64,000 nt of DNA, taken from Gnetum montanum. Lineage: Eukaryota > Streptophyta > Gnetopsida > Gnetales > Gnetaceae. Below are positions 13,267 to 26,400 of the stretch, in pieces (the stretch's first letter is position 1; every line of letters starts with the position of its first letter). The notes under the pieces were generated by a model. It ran no database searches, was not told the origin of the DNA, and was given only the letters and a program-made list of their open reading frames with translations. Where the stretch lies: contig MNCI01016355.1 of NCBI GenBank assembly GCA_015680685.1, positions 53,252-117,251 of the forward strand, read 5' to 3'. A program made the translations under genes and the position numbers.

Positions 13267-13444
13267 TAGACTCATCCTCGATCAATTCATTTAGATTGAG
13301 TATCTTCTAGTATGTTCATTTACATGTAGTTAATGAAATTGTACTTTAATTAGTTAGAGTACCATCCTGTCAAGATAGAAGTTATAGTTTCAAGCCCTAT
13401 TAATCTCAATCTATAAAATTAATCAAAATATTTGACGAATCAAC

Positions 13445-13612
13445 ATTTGAAGCAATGTTAAGATGCTTATTTCTCAAGTTAAAGACCTGTATTTGAGCTT
13501 GGGCACAACCATTCAAAGAGGTTAGACTTTTGCTCATTTATCAACCCTCTCAAAATCCTACATAGCAAAATAAGCACTATGGATTTGGGTGATAATGATC
13601 TTCTAGTGTGTT
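13445..13612 (+). repeat. Old tRNA-derived SINE relic
   Basis: Aligns by eye with 25735-25900 over its whole length: TTTCTCAAGTT, GGTTAGACTTTTGCT, and TTTGGGTGATAATGATC near the end. The B box is degenerate here (TATTTGAGCTTGG). The better copy at 25735 supports the identification. Confidence 0.5.
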
Positions 13613-14196
13613 CTAATAGATGCTCTAGGAGTAAATCTGCTTCATGACATCAATGTACCATGTAGAGATTGTAGAGTTGAAAAAATTCTAGTGGTACACA
13701 AGTTTTTGAAAATGCTCCATATTGAGTTACCTTGTTTTTCACTTAGTCAAGTTGTAGAGTTTGAAATAAATTTGTAGCTTGATATAGAACCTATTTCAAA
13801 GGCTCCTTAGAGGATGTCTCTCGTATAGTTGGTAGTGATAAAGATTTAGTAATAGGAGTTGATGAAAGAGGATTAATTCATCCTAGTATTGGGGGGGTTG
13901 TTAAGGTGATGTGCTAGCTGGAGAAGAAAAATTAAATCCAAAACCTTAACAGAGCCCAATGTCGCAAGTTGACCCCCCAGTCAACCTGCAACAAGACAAA
14001 AGCTTATCGCACCCCCCTGGGACGACAGCTGAAGAAGGAGATCAAGACACCTAATTCAAAGAGAATTCAGTTGGAAAAGGTAATATTATTGAGAAAGCCT
14101 AGTTCGCGACATTGAAGTTGGACATTTCCAGCAATAGAGCATTTCATACCGTAGTCAAATTCATTGTAGTTTGTGTTATGATACCAAGCATCTAGA

Positions 14197-14935
14197 NNNN
14201 NNNNNNNNNNNNNNNNNNNNNNNNNNNNNNNNNNNNNNNNNNNNNNNNNNNNNNNNNNNNNNNNNNNNNNNNNNNNNNNNNNNNNNNNNNNNNNNNNNNN
14301 NNNNNNNNNNNNNNNNNNNNNNNNNNNNNNNNNNNNNNNNNNNNNNNNNNNNNNNNNNNNNNNNNNNNNNNNNNNNNNNNNNNNNNNNNNNNNNNNNNNN
14401 NNNNNNNNNNNNNNNNNNNNNNNNNNNNNNNNNNNNNNNNNNNNNNNNNNNNNNNNNNNNNNNNNNNNNNNNNNNNNNNNNNNNNNNNNNNNNNNNNNNN
14501 NNNNNNNNNNNNNNNNNNNNNNNNNNNNNNNNNNNNNNNNNNNNNNNNNNNNNNNNNNNNNNNNNNNNNNNNNNNNNNNNNNNNNNNNNNNNNNNNNNNN
14601 NNNNNNNNNNNNNNNNNNNNNNNNNNNNNNNNNNNNNNNNNNNNNNNNNNNNNNNNNNNNNNNNNNNNNNNNNNNNNNNNNNNNNNNNNNNNNNNNNNNN
14701 NNNNNNNNNNNNNNNNNNNNNNNNNNNNNNNNNNNNNNNNNNNNNNNNNNNNNNNNNNNNNNNNNNNNNNNNNNNNNNNNNNNNNNNNNNNNNNNNNNNN
14801 NNNNNNNNNNNNNNNNNNNNNNNNNNNNNNNNNNNNNNNNNNNNNNNNNNNNNNNNNNNNNNNNNNNNNNNNNNNNNNNNNNNNNNNNNNNNNNNNNNNN
14901 NNNNNNNNNNNNNNNNNNNNNNNNNNNNNNNNNNN
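14197..14935. other. Assembly gap (739 Ns)
   Basis: An uninterrupted run of N. The apparent open frame that spans it is meaningless. Confidence 1.
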
Positions 14936-17900
14936 ATATTATTTTATTAATATTTTGGATTTATATTTAGAAATTATTAATTTCTTAGTGTTTTCTTGGT
15001 ATGAACAAATTGATAGGATGATGGCACATGCTATGAATTGATAAATGGTTATTTTGGGAAAATATTATCTTTTTCTAAAACTTGATTAAGCTTTATTTCA
15101 TTTCTTTTCTAAAGTGGATTTGGACTTTCTAATATTTATTGAACTTTTTGTTACTTTTTCTAATTATTATGGAATTTATTAATTTGATACTCTATTGTGA
15201 ACCATTATTTCAAAATTGACTTGACAATCCTAGGGTTGTGCTTTACATGCATTATTTGTCCATTATTTCTAGTCAATCTCTCTCATTAGTGGTATCAATA
15301 TTTTATTAGTAATTCAATAGATTTGATCTTGTGTGTTATAAATCTTTCAAACTTGCAAAGGTAGAGCAACCAATTCTAAGCTTTAATGCCTTATTATGCC
15401 TTCGATGTACTCTAGCATGTCAATTATGATTCTATGCTTATGTAATTTTTTATGATGATATGTCCCTTATCCTTCATGTTGTAATCTTTTTAATGTTTGA
15501 TCTATGAATTCAATTTTGGTTTTGTACTAGCTCCCATTTCTCTAATATCTTTTGACATGTCTTTGGTGGCATTTTTTGACCTAGGCTTATAGATTGACAT
15601 GACCTCTTGAGTTGCCAAGAGTTCATGAGGTCTTTCATTTGTCCATATTAAAAAGATATGTACTAGATGAACACATGATTAATTGATCAAATTTATAGCT
15701 ACAACTTGATGTTACTTATGTGGAGCAGCTCTTTAGATCATTGATAGAATGGTTCAGTAGCTTCATAGTAAGACAATCCCTATGGTGAAGGTGCTTTAGG
15801 ACAACCATGGTTTCTAGAGGACCACATGGGAGATACAGGTAGATATGCAAGTTGGGTATCTAAAAATCTTCTGGAAGGAAGATTCTTGAGTGGGAAAGAG
15901 TATAACCCCTTATTGTAAGACCCTATGATATTATGTTATGTTCATGTATATGTGATTAGACTCAGTGTGGGGGTCATGGAAGCATATAGGTAGAGTTGAT
16001 ATTATTAATATATGTTTTTTGAAATCTTATATTGTTATAGTTTTGATTATGATTTACCATGATTATGTACATTAATCTTGTTAGATGTGTAGTATGATAT
16101 GGCTAGCAGGATATGAAGACTGTGGGAGAAGATCGAGTATCCAACAAATATGACCTCGATCCATGTGTTATGCATCTATGATTATAATGTTAGTGTTGTT
16201 TAATGGATCATGTTATGATGATTATTATGTTATGCATGTTCGAGTCATGAGGCTAGTTTGCATATGTCATGATGCATGTATGGTTTTTTGGATGTGTTAT
16301 AATGGTTATATGTTTGATTGATATTTTGTTTGGATGTTCCATGGGTGAGTTATGGGGTGTAGGCACTTTGACATTAGTTGGGATAGGGAAAATTAGTTTA
16401 TAAAACTAAAAACTAAAAATAAGAATAAAGTAAATATAAGTTATATGCAAAACATAAAACATATATCTTTTCCTTCATGATCATTCTTAATTTCCCATGT
16501 GTTTCTAGTTTCTATTGATTTGTTTTTTCGATTCTCTATTCTTCTCTAATTCTTAGTAGACTTTCATGATTTTTAAAATATTGGGATGTTGGTTCTAGGA
16601 AGGTTGTAGTTCAAGAGTCTTAGTTTGGATTCTAGTAGATCCTAGATGATGTTAGAAGTATTTTGGTGGCTTTATTCTAGGATGTTAAGTTTTGGCAAAT
16701 CTCCAAATTCCATGGGTACTCTTTACCATTTCCCTATTCTTTTAATTTGTATGCATTCTCATGGGATTGTGTTGAGGATGGATAAGCATTGTTGTACATG
16801 TTTGATTCAATATGATGTTGGTAGTCATATTTTCATATTTTATTTTCTATAGAGCATGGATTTGTGATTATGCATTGTGGGATTGTAATTCCTTGAGGGC
16901 ACTAGATGCTCATGATATGTGTTTGTGTGCATGTTGGTAATCATTATTTCAATTGATCCTTGGTTATGTTTATGCTTGTAAATTTTGTATATGATGACTC
17001 ATTATGGTTGGCTTCTGTGATGGACTATGAGTGTGATGATTGGAAGGTCTTGTTGTCGATGGCATGATAAATGCTTGGTATATGAGTTTAGTATTGTTGA
17101 TGATGCTTCAAATAATGTTATAATTGTGTAATATGGTGCACTTGGTATACTATATGAGATGTACTAATCCTATTGCAGGTTGCTAAACATACCCTACACC
17201 TTTCTTCCAACACTGCATCAAACTTCCCAATTGTAGGGAATATGTAAAGGCTCCCAATTAGTCTTATACTAAATCCTATTTTTATGTAGGTAATGAAGCT
17301 AGGAGCACAAGGGACCAGTAGCCTTGAGGAAGGTGATAAAGGACTTGGATTCATGTTCTTATCTTTCATGTTACATGTATTTGTTAGAGAGATAGATTTA
17401 TTTATTTATGGTCTTGGCATGAACCCATGAATTGTGGCACTCATTGCACAATGTACATGATATTTATATTGACAAGATATGTACCAGACATATTGATTGA
17501 TATGGTGTGATGTATATGCTTGATGCACATGTGGTTTGAATAGTGTGTACGTTGTATGATACACATACATAGTAGTGATGGTTTGGGGTGTGTGCTATTT
17601 TCATGCTTATAGCTTAGATTATTCATGAGATTTTTATGGAGTATTTTAATTATAGCACCCATTGTGTTGTTCAATCCACTTGCTATGTGATGAGTGTTGC
17701 CTCCAACATTTTATTAGATTTTGATTCATTCCTAAGCTTGGCTTGGGTTAGACGTGTGGGTGTTATAATTATTGAGGCTAATAAAGTGAAAGTTATTTTT
17801 GCACTTGACTTAAACTTAAATCACAAGCTACTACTAACTAAATTTAACCAAAATGATATGTGATTTTTGAATCCATGAAAAGAACAATTTTGGTGAAATG

Positions 17901-18170
17901 CTATATTCACCTTACATGTTAACTAGTTAGCAATTTTGACATTTCCAATACAGTTTCATGATGCCAATTGTTAGTTTTGTTCCTAACATCCATAGCTTCA
18001 CACTTGTCTTTTTTATCTTGGCAAAAAATTATTTGGATATATCAACTTTTTCAAGATATATGTAAATAAAACGACTAAGAAAATCCTTTTTTCATCTAAA
18101 GTGGAAAGTGATAAGTTTCAACTTCATAGTAAAATGTCAACCAAAATTTGTCTTTTAATAAAATAAATGG
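14936..18170. other. Unrecognised AT-rich region
   Basis: No gene supported. The base composition is T/G-rich on the plus strand with many ATGTT and TATG words. GTGTGGGTGTTATAA at about 17755 resembles a decayed Tekay-type LTR end and the sequence at 11697, so this may be an old chromovirus relic. Short open frames here have no recognisable domain. Confidence 0.4.
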
Positions 18171-18174
18171 ACCC

Positions 18175-18370
18175 TTGCACCCAAGAGTATATCACAATAG
18201 TCAATATACTCACCTCTTAGTTAGGAGGTTGTGGGTTCAATTCCTGCCTAGCTTACGAGCATTGTAGTAGTGGAGTAGCTTCATGATGGAACACTCTTGT
18301 TTAGTAGGTCACATCTACCCTACTACGGTGAGGGGGTTGTACTCGCAAATCTTATGTTTATTTTTAAAAA
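18175..18370 (+). repeat. tRNA-derived SINE-like element
   Basis: A degenerate A box (GTATATCACAATAGTCAA) is followed about 45 bases on by a good B box, GGGTTCAATTCC, at about 18234-18245. A tRNA-unrelated body and an A/T-rich tail to about 18370 complete the layout. The spacing fits a tRNA-related RNA polymerase III promoter. It is not a functional tRNA gene: no cloverleaf can be drawn. Confidence 0.5.
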
Positions 18371-20289
18371 ATGAAACATAAAAATAAATAGACCCTTCAA
18401 AGTTGAACATACTCAAATAATTCACTCATCTTGCTAAATTAGCCAATGTTAGAATTAAGGCATGATGACGATGATCATGTGTTTGGATAACTTTAGTTTG
18501 ACTACTACATTGGATCAAAATTGTAATAACAAGAATGTGACCCACCAAACATTCTATGAGCTTTTTTTAATTTTTGGAATGCTTAATTTATGTAAAAAAG
18601 ATACTTTTGTGAAAGTTCATACACTATCACTCTATAAGTGTGCTCCTTCCTCACTATTATAATTTTCATTTCCGATAAGTAAAGGTATTAGGGTTAGTCC
18701 TTCCATTACAAGATGAAAGAAAAACTCAACATTATTCATCATTTATTTGAAAAATGTACTTTTAAGGTATATGAATCTATAACTAAATCAAATTAGATAT
18801 GGATTGAAGAAGAGTAAAGACACTTTTGAAATTAATTAGAAAAAATGAACAAATAGCAACAAAAACTAAAACTTTGCATCTTTAAGCCTCCAAAATAAAA
18901 AGAAATTAATATTGTAGAAAATAAATTAATTGTTTAGCTTTCAATAGAAGCTTTTTTTTTTTCCTTCAATCTCTAATTGAAAAGCAACATCTTTGATAAT
19001 ATGGTATTTAGCTCCCGAAAAAATATCGTAGTTATGCTTTTGCTATTGAAAAATAATTGCACACCAAAGCTTCCAAATAGAGTAGAGAACAAGTAGCCTA
19101 AGACACTTCCAAATGCAAAGAAAGAAATTATATAAAGCAAGTTGATCATCAAAAATGATGTCATTGATGCTTGGTTAAATGTTGTTACAAATTCTAAATG
19201 TCCTTTCTCAAGCATGTTATGCAACATGATACTCAAAATAAATAAATAAATTTTCACTTCTATAAAAAGGACATTGAAGATAAACAATTCTCATATGTTT
19301 AAGATGAGTGCCAATAGGAAGACCTTGATTAATAAGACATCATTAAAAAATGAATTTTTGAAAATGTAAAAACTCTCCAAATATCTTCCATTTTCCTCAT
19401 CCAATAGTGCTATGATAATTACATTTTCCAAGCCTTATTGAATTTGTTATCAATAAATTCATTCTTAGCAATAATATTGTGTAGATTTGGAGTTAAAATG
19501 AAAAACAAATCTGCCCTCCTTTCAAAAAATATTTAGAAAAGCTTGATACAAACTATTGTCAACTTTAAATAAATTTTCAAGATCAAAAATTAATTTTTCA
19601 AAAAAAAAATATCTTTTTATTTAAATGTAATCTATTCACTTGGTCAGGCTTTCATTTGTTTACTAACCCAAATGTAATCTATTCAGTTAGTTACAGCATG
19701 TACCTATTGCTTAACAAATTATATGTTCTGTTGAGATGATTGACATCTTATTAAGCTTAAAAATAGAAATATTATAAAAACAAATATGAGCTTTGTTACA
19801 CAGTGCTTTGCAGTTGAATGATGATTGCATGTTAATTTTAGTATGATTCACACCTTATCCTCACTCAGAAAAGAAACGAAAGATGGTAATGTAACACTAA
19901 AATTGTGTCCACTCTGTCAAATACGCAGGGGAAAAAAACAGAACTCAGTGCCTGGTGCAGCACTAAAAATACGACCAATCCTGCAAAGAAGATTTGCCAC
20001 GCAATCGACGAACAGTTCAATGACTACTTCAGTGATAAAAGTCTCATCGTCCAATTAGGTCTATCATACTTCTGGAATACGAGCACTAGTTTCTATAAAT
20101 ATATACAAATGGGAAAAAATCATTCTTGCAATAATAAAGAGGCAATGGAATCGATCCAAAATTTTTGCTAGCCCATATTCTACACTTTCTGCTGGCATCT
20201 TAATGTCTTCAAATGCTATGTGTTGAGTTAAAAACAACCGGTAATAAATTGTTTCAAAATTCATTTAATTACCCTCATCTTGCAACAAA
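18371..20289. other. AT-rich region downstream of COA6
   Basis: Contains the 3' UTR of the COA6-type gene on the minus strand; its end is unknown. A minus-strand AATAAA lies near 19616, with no clear closer signal. A 104-codon hydrophobic minus-strand frame at 18973-19287 is not recognisable and has AT-driven composition; I do not call it a gene. Confidence 0.4.
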
Positions 20290-20409
20290 TCATGACGGTT
20301 TAGATGTCTCTGTGTGAGGTAAAGATATTGGTCCTTTCGGAGAACCATCAGGACTCAACAACTGTGCTAATCTCTTTTTAGCAGCATATTGTCGATCGAA
20401 ATGCTTCAC
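20290..20409 (-). CDS. COA6: COA6-type gene, exon 3
   Basis: Starts V-K-H-F-D-R-Q-Y directly after a TTTGTGTAG acceptor and ends K-P-S-TGA. The VKHFDRQY block is the conserved tail of the CX10C helix in plant COA6 / COX VIb-like proteins. Confidence 0.9.
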   Translation of the reverse strand: MKHFDRQYAAKKRLAQLLSPDGSPKGPISLPHTETSKPS

Positions 20410-23400
20410 CTACACAAATAGTTAAGTTTAAAGAAACATGGTCAAGGATAGAAACCTAGCAAAGAAAGCTACATCAATACATTATAAAGAAACCCAATTC
20501 AAAACACCATTCAAGTGCAAAGCCTCGTGAAACAAAGGACATTCAATATTGGAAATAGGACATAAGCATAGAGTGCCAAGAAAAAGGAAATAAAGCTATC
20601 CACAGTTAATCATATTAGAAACACAATATGGAACGTTATTTTAGCCACACACAAAAAATGCTACATAATTTATGATGCTTTAAAATTTCCCAGCTTACCA
20701 GTGAGGTGTAGCCGATTGGTTAAGACTTCTTACTTGTATCTGACAAGAAAAAAGGTTTTTCTGAAACGGCATAATCTGATTCTGATGGACTGTGCTGTGA
20801 CATGACTTTGAAGTACTTATGAGTAGGTTTCCTCATTTTAACTTCTCTAGGACACTTCCTAAAAACAAAGTTTCCCCAAAGGACACTTGTTCAAGATGTC
20901 TGCCAGCATATGCGTTGCTTTACTCAACCAATTAGGGGTTAGGATTTCTCACAAGGGCTATCATGAAGCATAGGATTTATCCTATGCTCCTACTCTTCAT
21001 TTTTACTATACCATTTTGCAGGAGTGAACATTGCCAGATTAAATAATTTTTAGTATCCACTTAAAGGCAACTCCATGTATAATTATTCTGTAGTGAAATT
21101 CATACAGAAGAAATCAAATAAGTTGAAGACCAAAAGCGACAGTGTCAAAGATAAGCATTAAGTGACATACAGAAAAGCCCTAACACCAAGCCTAAGTAGA
21201 TGATACAAGACCCAAGAATCAATGAATCAATGCATCAATTATTCTAGAGATTATGATGATAACTGGTGATGGTACTTATTTCTAAAGATCTTTTTGCTTC
21301 AGCATTTATATTCTAAAATATTCATATATAAACATGTATCAAAAAAGGTTGCTGAGAGATTAGATTCAGTAACATGGTTTGCAGATTCATCATAATTCTC
21401 TGTTAGCATTGAGGAATTAAGTGGGTATCTAGTGCTGCCCCATAACTGCCTAAAGAATTATCATAAGTCTCTCTCTCCAGCATTCATGCTATAGGACAAA
21501 CATTTTAATATTTCTCACCGAAACTTGTTAGTCTTACATTGGATTTTAAAGCTTTTAATTCTAGATGAAAACATTGGATTGCATTGCTATCCATTAGATC
21601 AAAGAATTGCTCTCTAACGGTGAAAAACATATTGTTAGCTTCTAACATTAAAATACTTCTACGTCTCTCTCTCTCTCTAGAGTCGGCTTCGGCAAAAAGA
21701 TCCGACACTCAAGGATGCCATTCCAGATGTGATCTCGTGTTGGCGTAATCCAAAAAAGCTGCATTATTTGCTTGTTCGAAACAAGTTCAGGTGCTCGACC
21801 CCCACCCCCACTTCGGCTTGAACGAGTGGGGCCGGTTTAATTTTCCAAAGTTTGGCTATTTCCAAAGTTTAATTTTCCAAAGTTTGATTTTTACCGGATC
21901 TTTTAAATAGAGCACTTAGGCTCTCTTGGCAATGTACATTTCATCGAACAAAACATATTGAAGAGGGGTGCAACTCCCCGAAAACGTTTTGTGTTCGAAA
22001 CATTGAAGTGTTCATGTCATCTTTGAGCCTATTTCATCTTTTGTTCCATTAAGCATTCTTTCTTTCTATCTATGCTTTCCTCCAAATCCATTTCCTAACC
22101 GTACTTCCGCCTGCCACACAAGATTACCGCAAAATTTTTTCAACTAACAACCCTAAAAATTTTTGTCTATCTTGTTGCCAAACGGAAGATGAGCTCTGCG
22201 GATCAGCAATCGTTTGCTTTTGACCAACCGCCCCTTGCTGGTTCCCAGCAAGAGGTATCTTCAGGTCTCCCTACTAGCTCATCACAGAAGCATTCTCGCG
22301 TGCTAGACTCTCCACTGGATCGAGAAAGGAACCCAACAATAGATCCCTCTCTCGGCAACCGACCAGCCAACGAGAATCCCTTTGGCTCCCTTGAAACTTT
22401 TTTAGAAGCTTTCACAAAGTCAAAGCAGGATGCCGATGATCTTCGATCACAACTTGCGGCATCGCAAAAACAATGTCATGAACTTCTACAGAAACTCTCC
22501 AAAGCTGGATTCGGCAATCCTGCCCCCTCCAACGATGCATCAGTTCCTCCAATTTTGGAAGAAATGATCAAAGCTGCTGCCAAGGGTTTTCGAAAACTCA
22601 TCGAAGCCACTGATCGTGCGGAGCGGACGATGGCTCGAATCGAACAGCTACACGGTGAGAAATTATTGGTTCATAGTCTTAGGACGAAAGCTCCTAAATT
22701 GAAGGCATCATCTCCCAAGGGAGATGATCTCCTTCAACAAGAATTTTCTTCTTTGTAGGCTGAGCACAACTTTAGGCTTCAGGAAGCCTACGTTCATGTT
22801 GAATCCATTTCTGTTGACGAGCATCGACAACAGATGGATGCTTTTCCACACGATGCAATCCAGAAACTGGTTGAATGCATCTCAAGCATTCAATAGCCAC
22901 CTGCTTTTCAGCAGGCACTAATGCAAGCCTGCACCAAAAGAATGGAGGAAGCTTTCCTCAATGAACGTCTTCATTTTGACGTTGATAAGGAAGCTCGCAG
23001 GAGAGCACGAGAGTAGCAACGTCGAGCTTTCCTGAAGCCTAAAGTTGCTGCTCTGGTGCTTTCCTGAGAGCTTCCTTATCAATGTTGAAATGAAGACGTT
23101 CATTGAGGAAAGCTTCCCCCATTCTTTTGGTGCAGGCTTGCATTAGCGCCTGCTGAAAAGCAGGTGGCTATTGAATGCTTGAGATGCATTCAACCAGTTT
23201 CTGGATTGCATCGTGTGGAAAAGCATCCATCTGTTGTCGATGCTCGTCAACAGAAATGGATTCGGCACGAACGTAGGCTTCCTGAAGCCTAAAGTTGTGC
23301 TCAGCCTGCAAAGAAGAAAATTCTTGTTGAAGGAGATCATCTCCCTTGGGAGATGATGCCTTCAATTTAGGAGCTTTCATCCTAAGACTATGAACCAACA

Positions 23401-26400
23401 ATTTCTCACCATGTAGCTGTTCGATTCGAGCCTTCATCTGCTCCGCATGATCAGTGGCTGCGATGAGTTTTCGAAAACCCTTGGCAGCAGCTTTGATCAT
23501 TTCTTCCAAAATTGGAGGAACTTATGCATCGTTGGAGAGGGCAGGATTGCGGAATCCAGCTTTGGAGAGTTTCTGTAGAAGTTCATGACATTGTTTTTGC
23601 GATGCCGCAAGTTGTGATCGAAGATCATCAGCATCCCACTTTGACTTTGTGAAAGCTTCTAAGAAAGCTTCAAGGGAGCCAAAGGGATTCTCGCTGGCTG
23701 GTCGGTTGCTGAGAGAGGGACCTGTTGTTGGGTTCCTTTCCCGATCCGGTGGAGAGTCCAGCACGCGAGAACGCTTCCGTGATGAGCTAGTAGGGAGACC
23801 TGAAGATACCTCTTGCTGGGAAGCAGCAAGGGGCAGTTGGTCAAAAGCAAACGATTGCCGATCCACAGAGCTCATCTTTCGTCTGGCAACAAGATAGACA
23901 AAAAATTTTAGGGTTGTTAGCTGAAAAAATTTTGCGGTGATCTTGTGCGGCAGGCAGAAGTACGGTTAGGAAATGGACTTAGAGGAAAGCAGAGATAGAA
24001 AGAAAGAATGCTTAATGGAACAAAAGATGAAACAGGCTCAAAGATGACATGAACACTTCAACGCTTCGAACACAAAACGTTTTCGGGGAGTTGCACCCCT
24101 CTTCAGTATGTTTTCTTCGATGAAATGTACATTGCCAAGAGAGCCTAAGTGCTCTATTTAAAAGATCCCCAACTTGACCGGTAAAAATCAAACTTTGGAA
24201 AATTAAACTTTGGAAAATTAAACCGGCCCCACTCGTTCAAGCCGAAGTGGGGGTGGGGGTCGAGCACCTGAACTTGTTTCGAACAAGCAAAGAATGCAGC
24301 TTTTTTGGATTACACCAGCACGAGATCACATCTGAAATGGCGTCCTTGAGTGTCGGATCTTTTTGCCAAAGCCGACTCTAGAGAGAGAGAGACGTAGAAG
24401 TATTTTAATGTTAGAAGCTAACAATATATTTTTCACCGTTAGAGAGCAATTCTTTGATCTAATGGATAGCAATGCAATCCAATGTTTTCATCTAGAATTA
24501 AAAGCTTTAAAATCCAATGTAAGACTAACAAGTTTCAGTGAGAAATATTAAAATGTTTGTCCTATAGCATGAATGCTGGAGAAATATGCATGGAAGAAGA
24601 CTTGATTGCTTTTGTATAGTTTGTTAATTCCAAAAAAGGTCTACACATTGCACGCAACCATGTGTCTAAGCACAAATGTACCAAAACAATATATGATGTA
24701 TACAAAGCCATGGAGCATGACACATGGTCATAAATTTTTTTTGAAGCTCTTCCACAACAATTCTAGCTCTTCTCTATACATTGTACGGTCTTTACGATAC
24801 TAAAGTTAGTGTATGTTGTTCCTGCCGCATCAGGTTGTTAACTTGCAAAAGAGAAATAAACAAGAAAAAAAAGTGCCATATCATTATTGCTCAATGTTAG
24901 CATAATTTCAGTATTTCACTCTAATGATAAAAAAATTAGGCTATATACCCATAAATTTAATTAAAGACCTATGGCTCTTTTGCAGGTGAAACAGTGATTA
25001 AACTATTGAATTAAAAATTCAACAAAATTTCACCCAAAGTTACCCAAAGCCATTTACAGCATAAAGATGAAAATCATAATGGAGCCAAGCCCATTTTATT
25101 GGGACAAGGCTAGGATGATGATGAGATAAAAATCATAATGGGAAAGAAGCAAGCTATGGCTCAACTATTATAGGACTGTTAGTAAACATGATTCTAGGTA
25201 TGATGGTAGGAGTCTAAATTTAAAGATAGGATAGTGTTCTTAAATCGTAATAGCTAGATAAAAGTGCTATCATAATAGTGTTCTTAAATTTTTAAAAATA
25301 CAAATGGGAAAGAATCAAGCAAGATTATTTATCCTATCCAGCGTTACCCAAACTATTACAGCATACAAAGGTACCTCAAAGATTATATGGAGTGGAATGG
25401 AAGACTATTTCTTACCATTGCTTCCTGAATATTGAATCTTATGTTTCCATCCCCGTTGAAAAGGCAGGTAAATAATCTTGCTACTTCAAAAATGCCCATT
25501 TCTAGGTATGATGGTGAGAGCCTGAATTTGAAGATAGAATAGTGTTCCATAAAAAAAAAAAACAAAAACGGTAACATGCAAGGTCTGCTGAGTTTTATTT
25601 TGGCTTTTTTTTTTTAATTTTTAATTTCCATGTTAGAAATATTTCCAAAACTGTATAAAGTAAAAATTCATTCTGTAGAGCCACTCTAGAAATTTTGAAT
25701 GTAATTTCATTATTCACATTTTCAAATATACAAGGGACCACCACTTGGAGTGATGATAAAGTGTCTGTTTCTCAAGTTGCAAGACTTGGGTTCGAGCCTG
25801 GGTGGAGCCACTTGAAAAAGGTTAGGCTTTCGCTTATCCACTGCCCTCTTAGGACCCTGCCTTGGCCAGATGAATGTTGGGACTTTGGGTGATGATCCTT
25901 TAGATTTCAAACGTACAACAGTAAATGCTTGTCCAATCTTCCCAGAGAAATGTATCAAGTATAAATACGATGATCAACAGAAAAATAGAGTGAACATGTC
26001 GAAATGTTACATTTCATCATAGTTGGAATAAACTTGATAAGTCATTTTAGTACTTGATAGCAATTTACTTAGATTTTTAATGCTTGCAGTTAATTTTTTG
26101 TACTTACTACACACAAATATTGGTAACAAGTAGAGAACCAAGTCAACCAACCATTGAAAATTATCACCAAATCATTTGGGCACCCTAACAGGTTAGCCTA
26201 ACCATGATGATGACTACAAAAGAATAAGAGTACACAAGGGACATGCCTTGAGATCGCTTAATCATCCAAGATCCAAGATCCATAGCAGATGAACTATCGA
26301 TATTCCCTACTACAATAATGATTTCATTAGTCGAATGCATCTTGTGCAACATTTACAGTCTCATTCTCGAGCTTTAGAAATTTTATTCTGGGTCATTATA

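Larger units (their letters stand above)
21474..24583. repeat. 3.1-kb near-perfect palindrome (long inverted repeat)
   Basis: The left arm 21474-23020 and right arm 23044-24583 are reverse complements of each other over their full length, separated by a 23-nt loop (23021-23043). The outer ends read TCTCCAGCATTCATGC on the left and its complement on the right. Arm mismatches are few, roughly one per 15-20 bases by eye, and many are CG/TG, CG/CA or CAG/TAG differences. No target-site duplication is visible at the outer edges. The palindrome lies in intron 2 of the COA6-type gene and is richer in CpG than the surrounding retroelements, so it is younger or less methylated. Transcription through it would give a hairpin with a stem of about 1.5 kb. 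Confidence 0.95.

Noticed and set aside
14171-14950. A 259-codon open frame
   Set aside because: It is almost entirely N; the gap has no stop codons by construction.
18234-18245. Possible tRNA gene from a good B box
   Set aside because: No acceptor stem or anticodon arm can be formed; the downstream body fits a SINE.
18973-19287. 104-aa hydrophobic minus-strand frame
   Set aside because: AT-rich composition alone gives hydrophobic frames; no motif, no splice context, no recognised family.
21474-24583. An ordinary DNA transposon with long terminal inverted repeats
   Set aside because: There is no internal non-repeated region beyond 23 nt, no transposase and no visible target duplication; kept as a palindrome of unknown origin.
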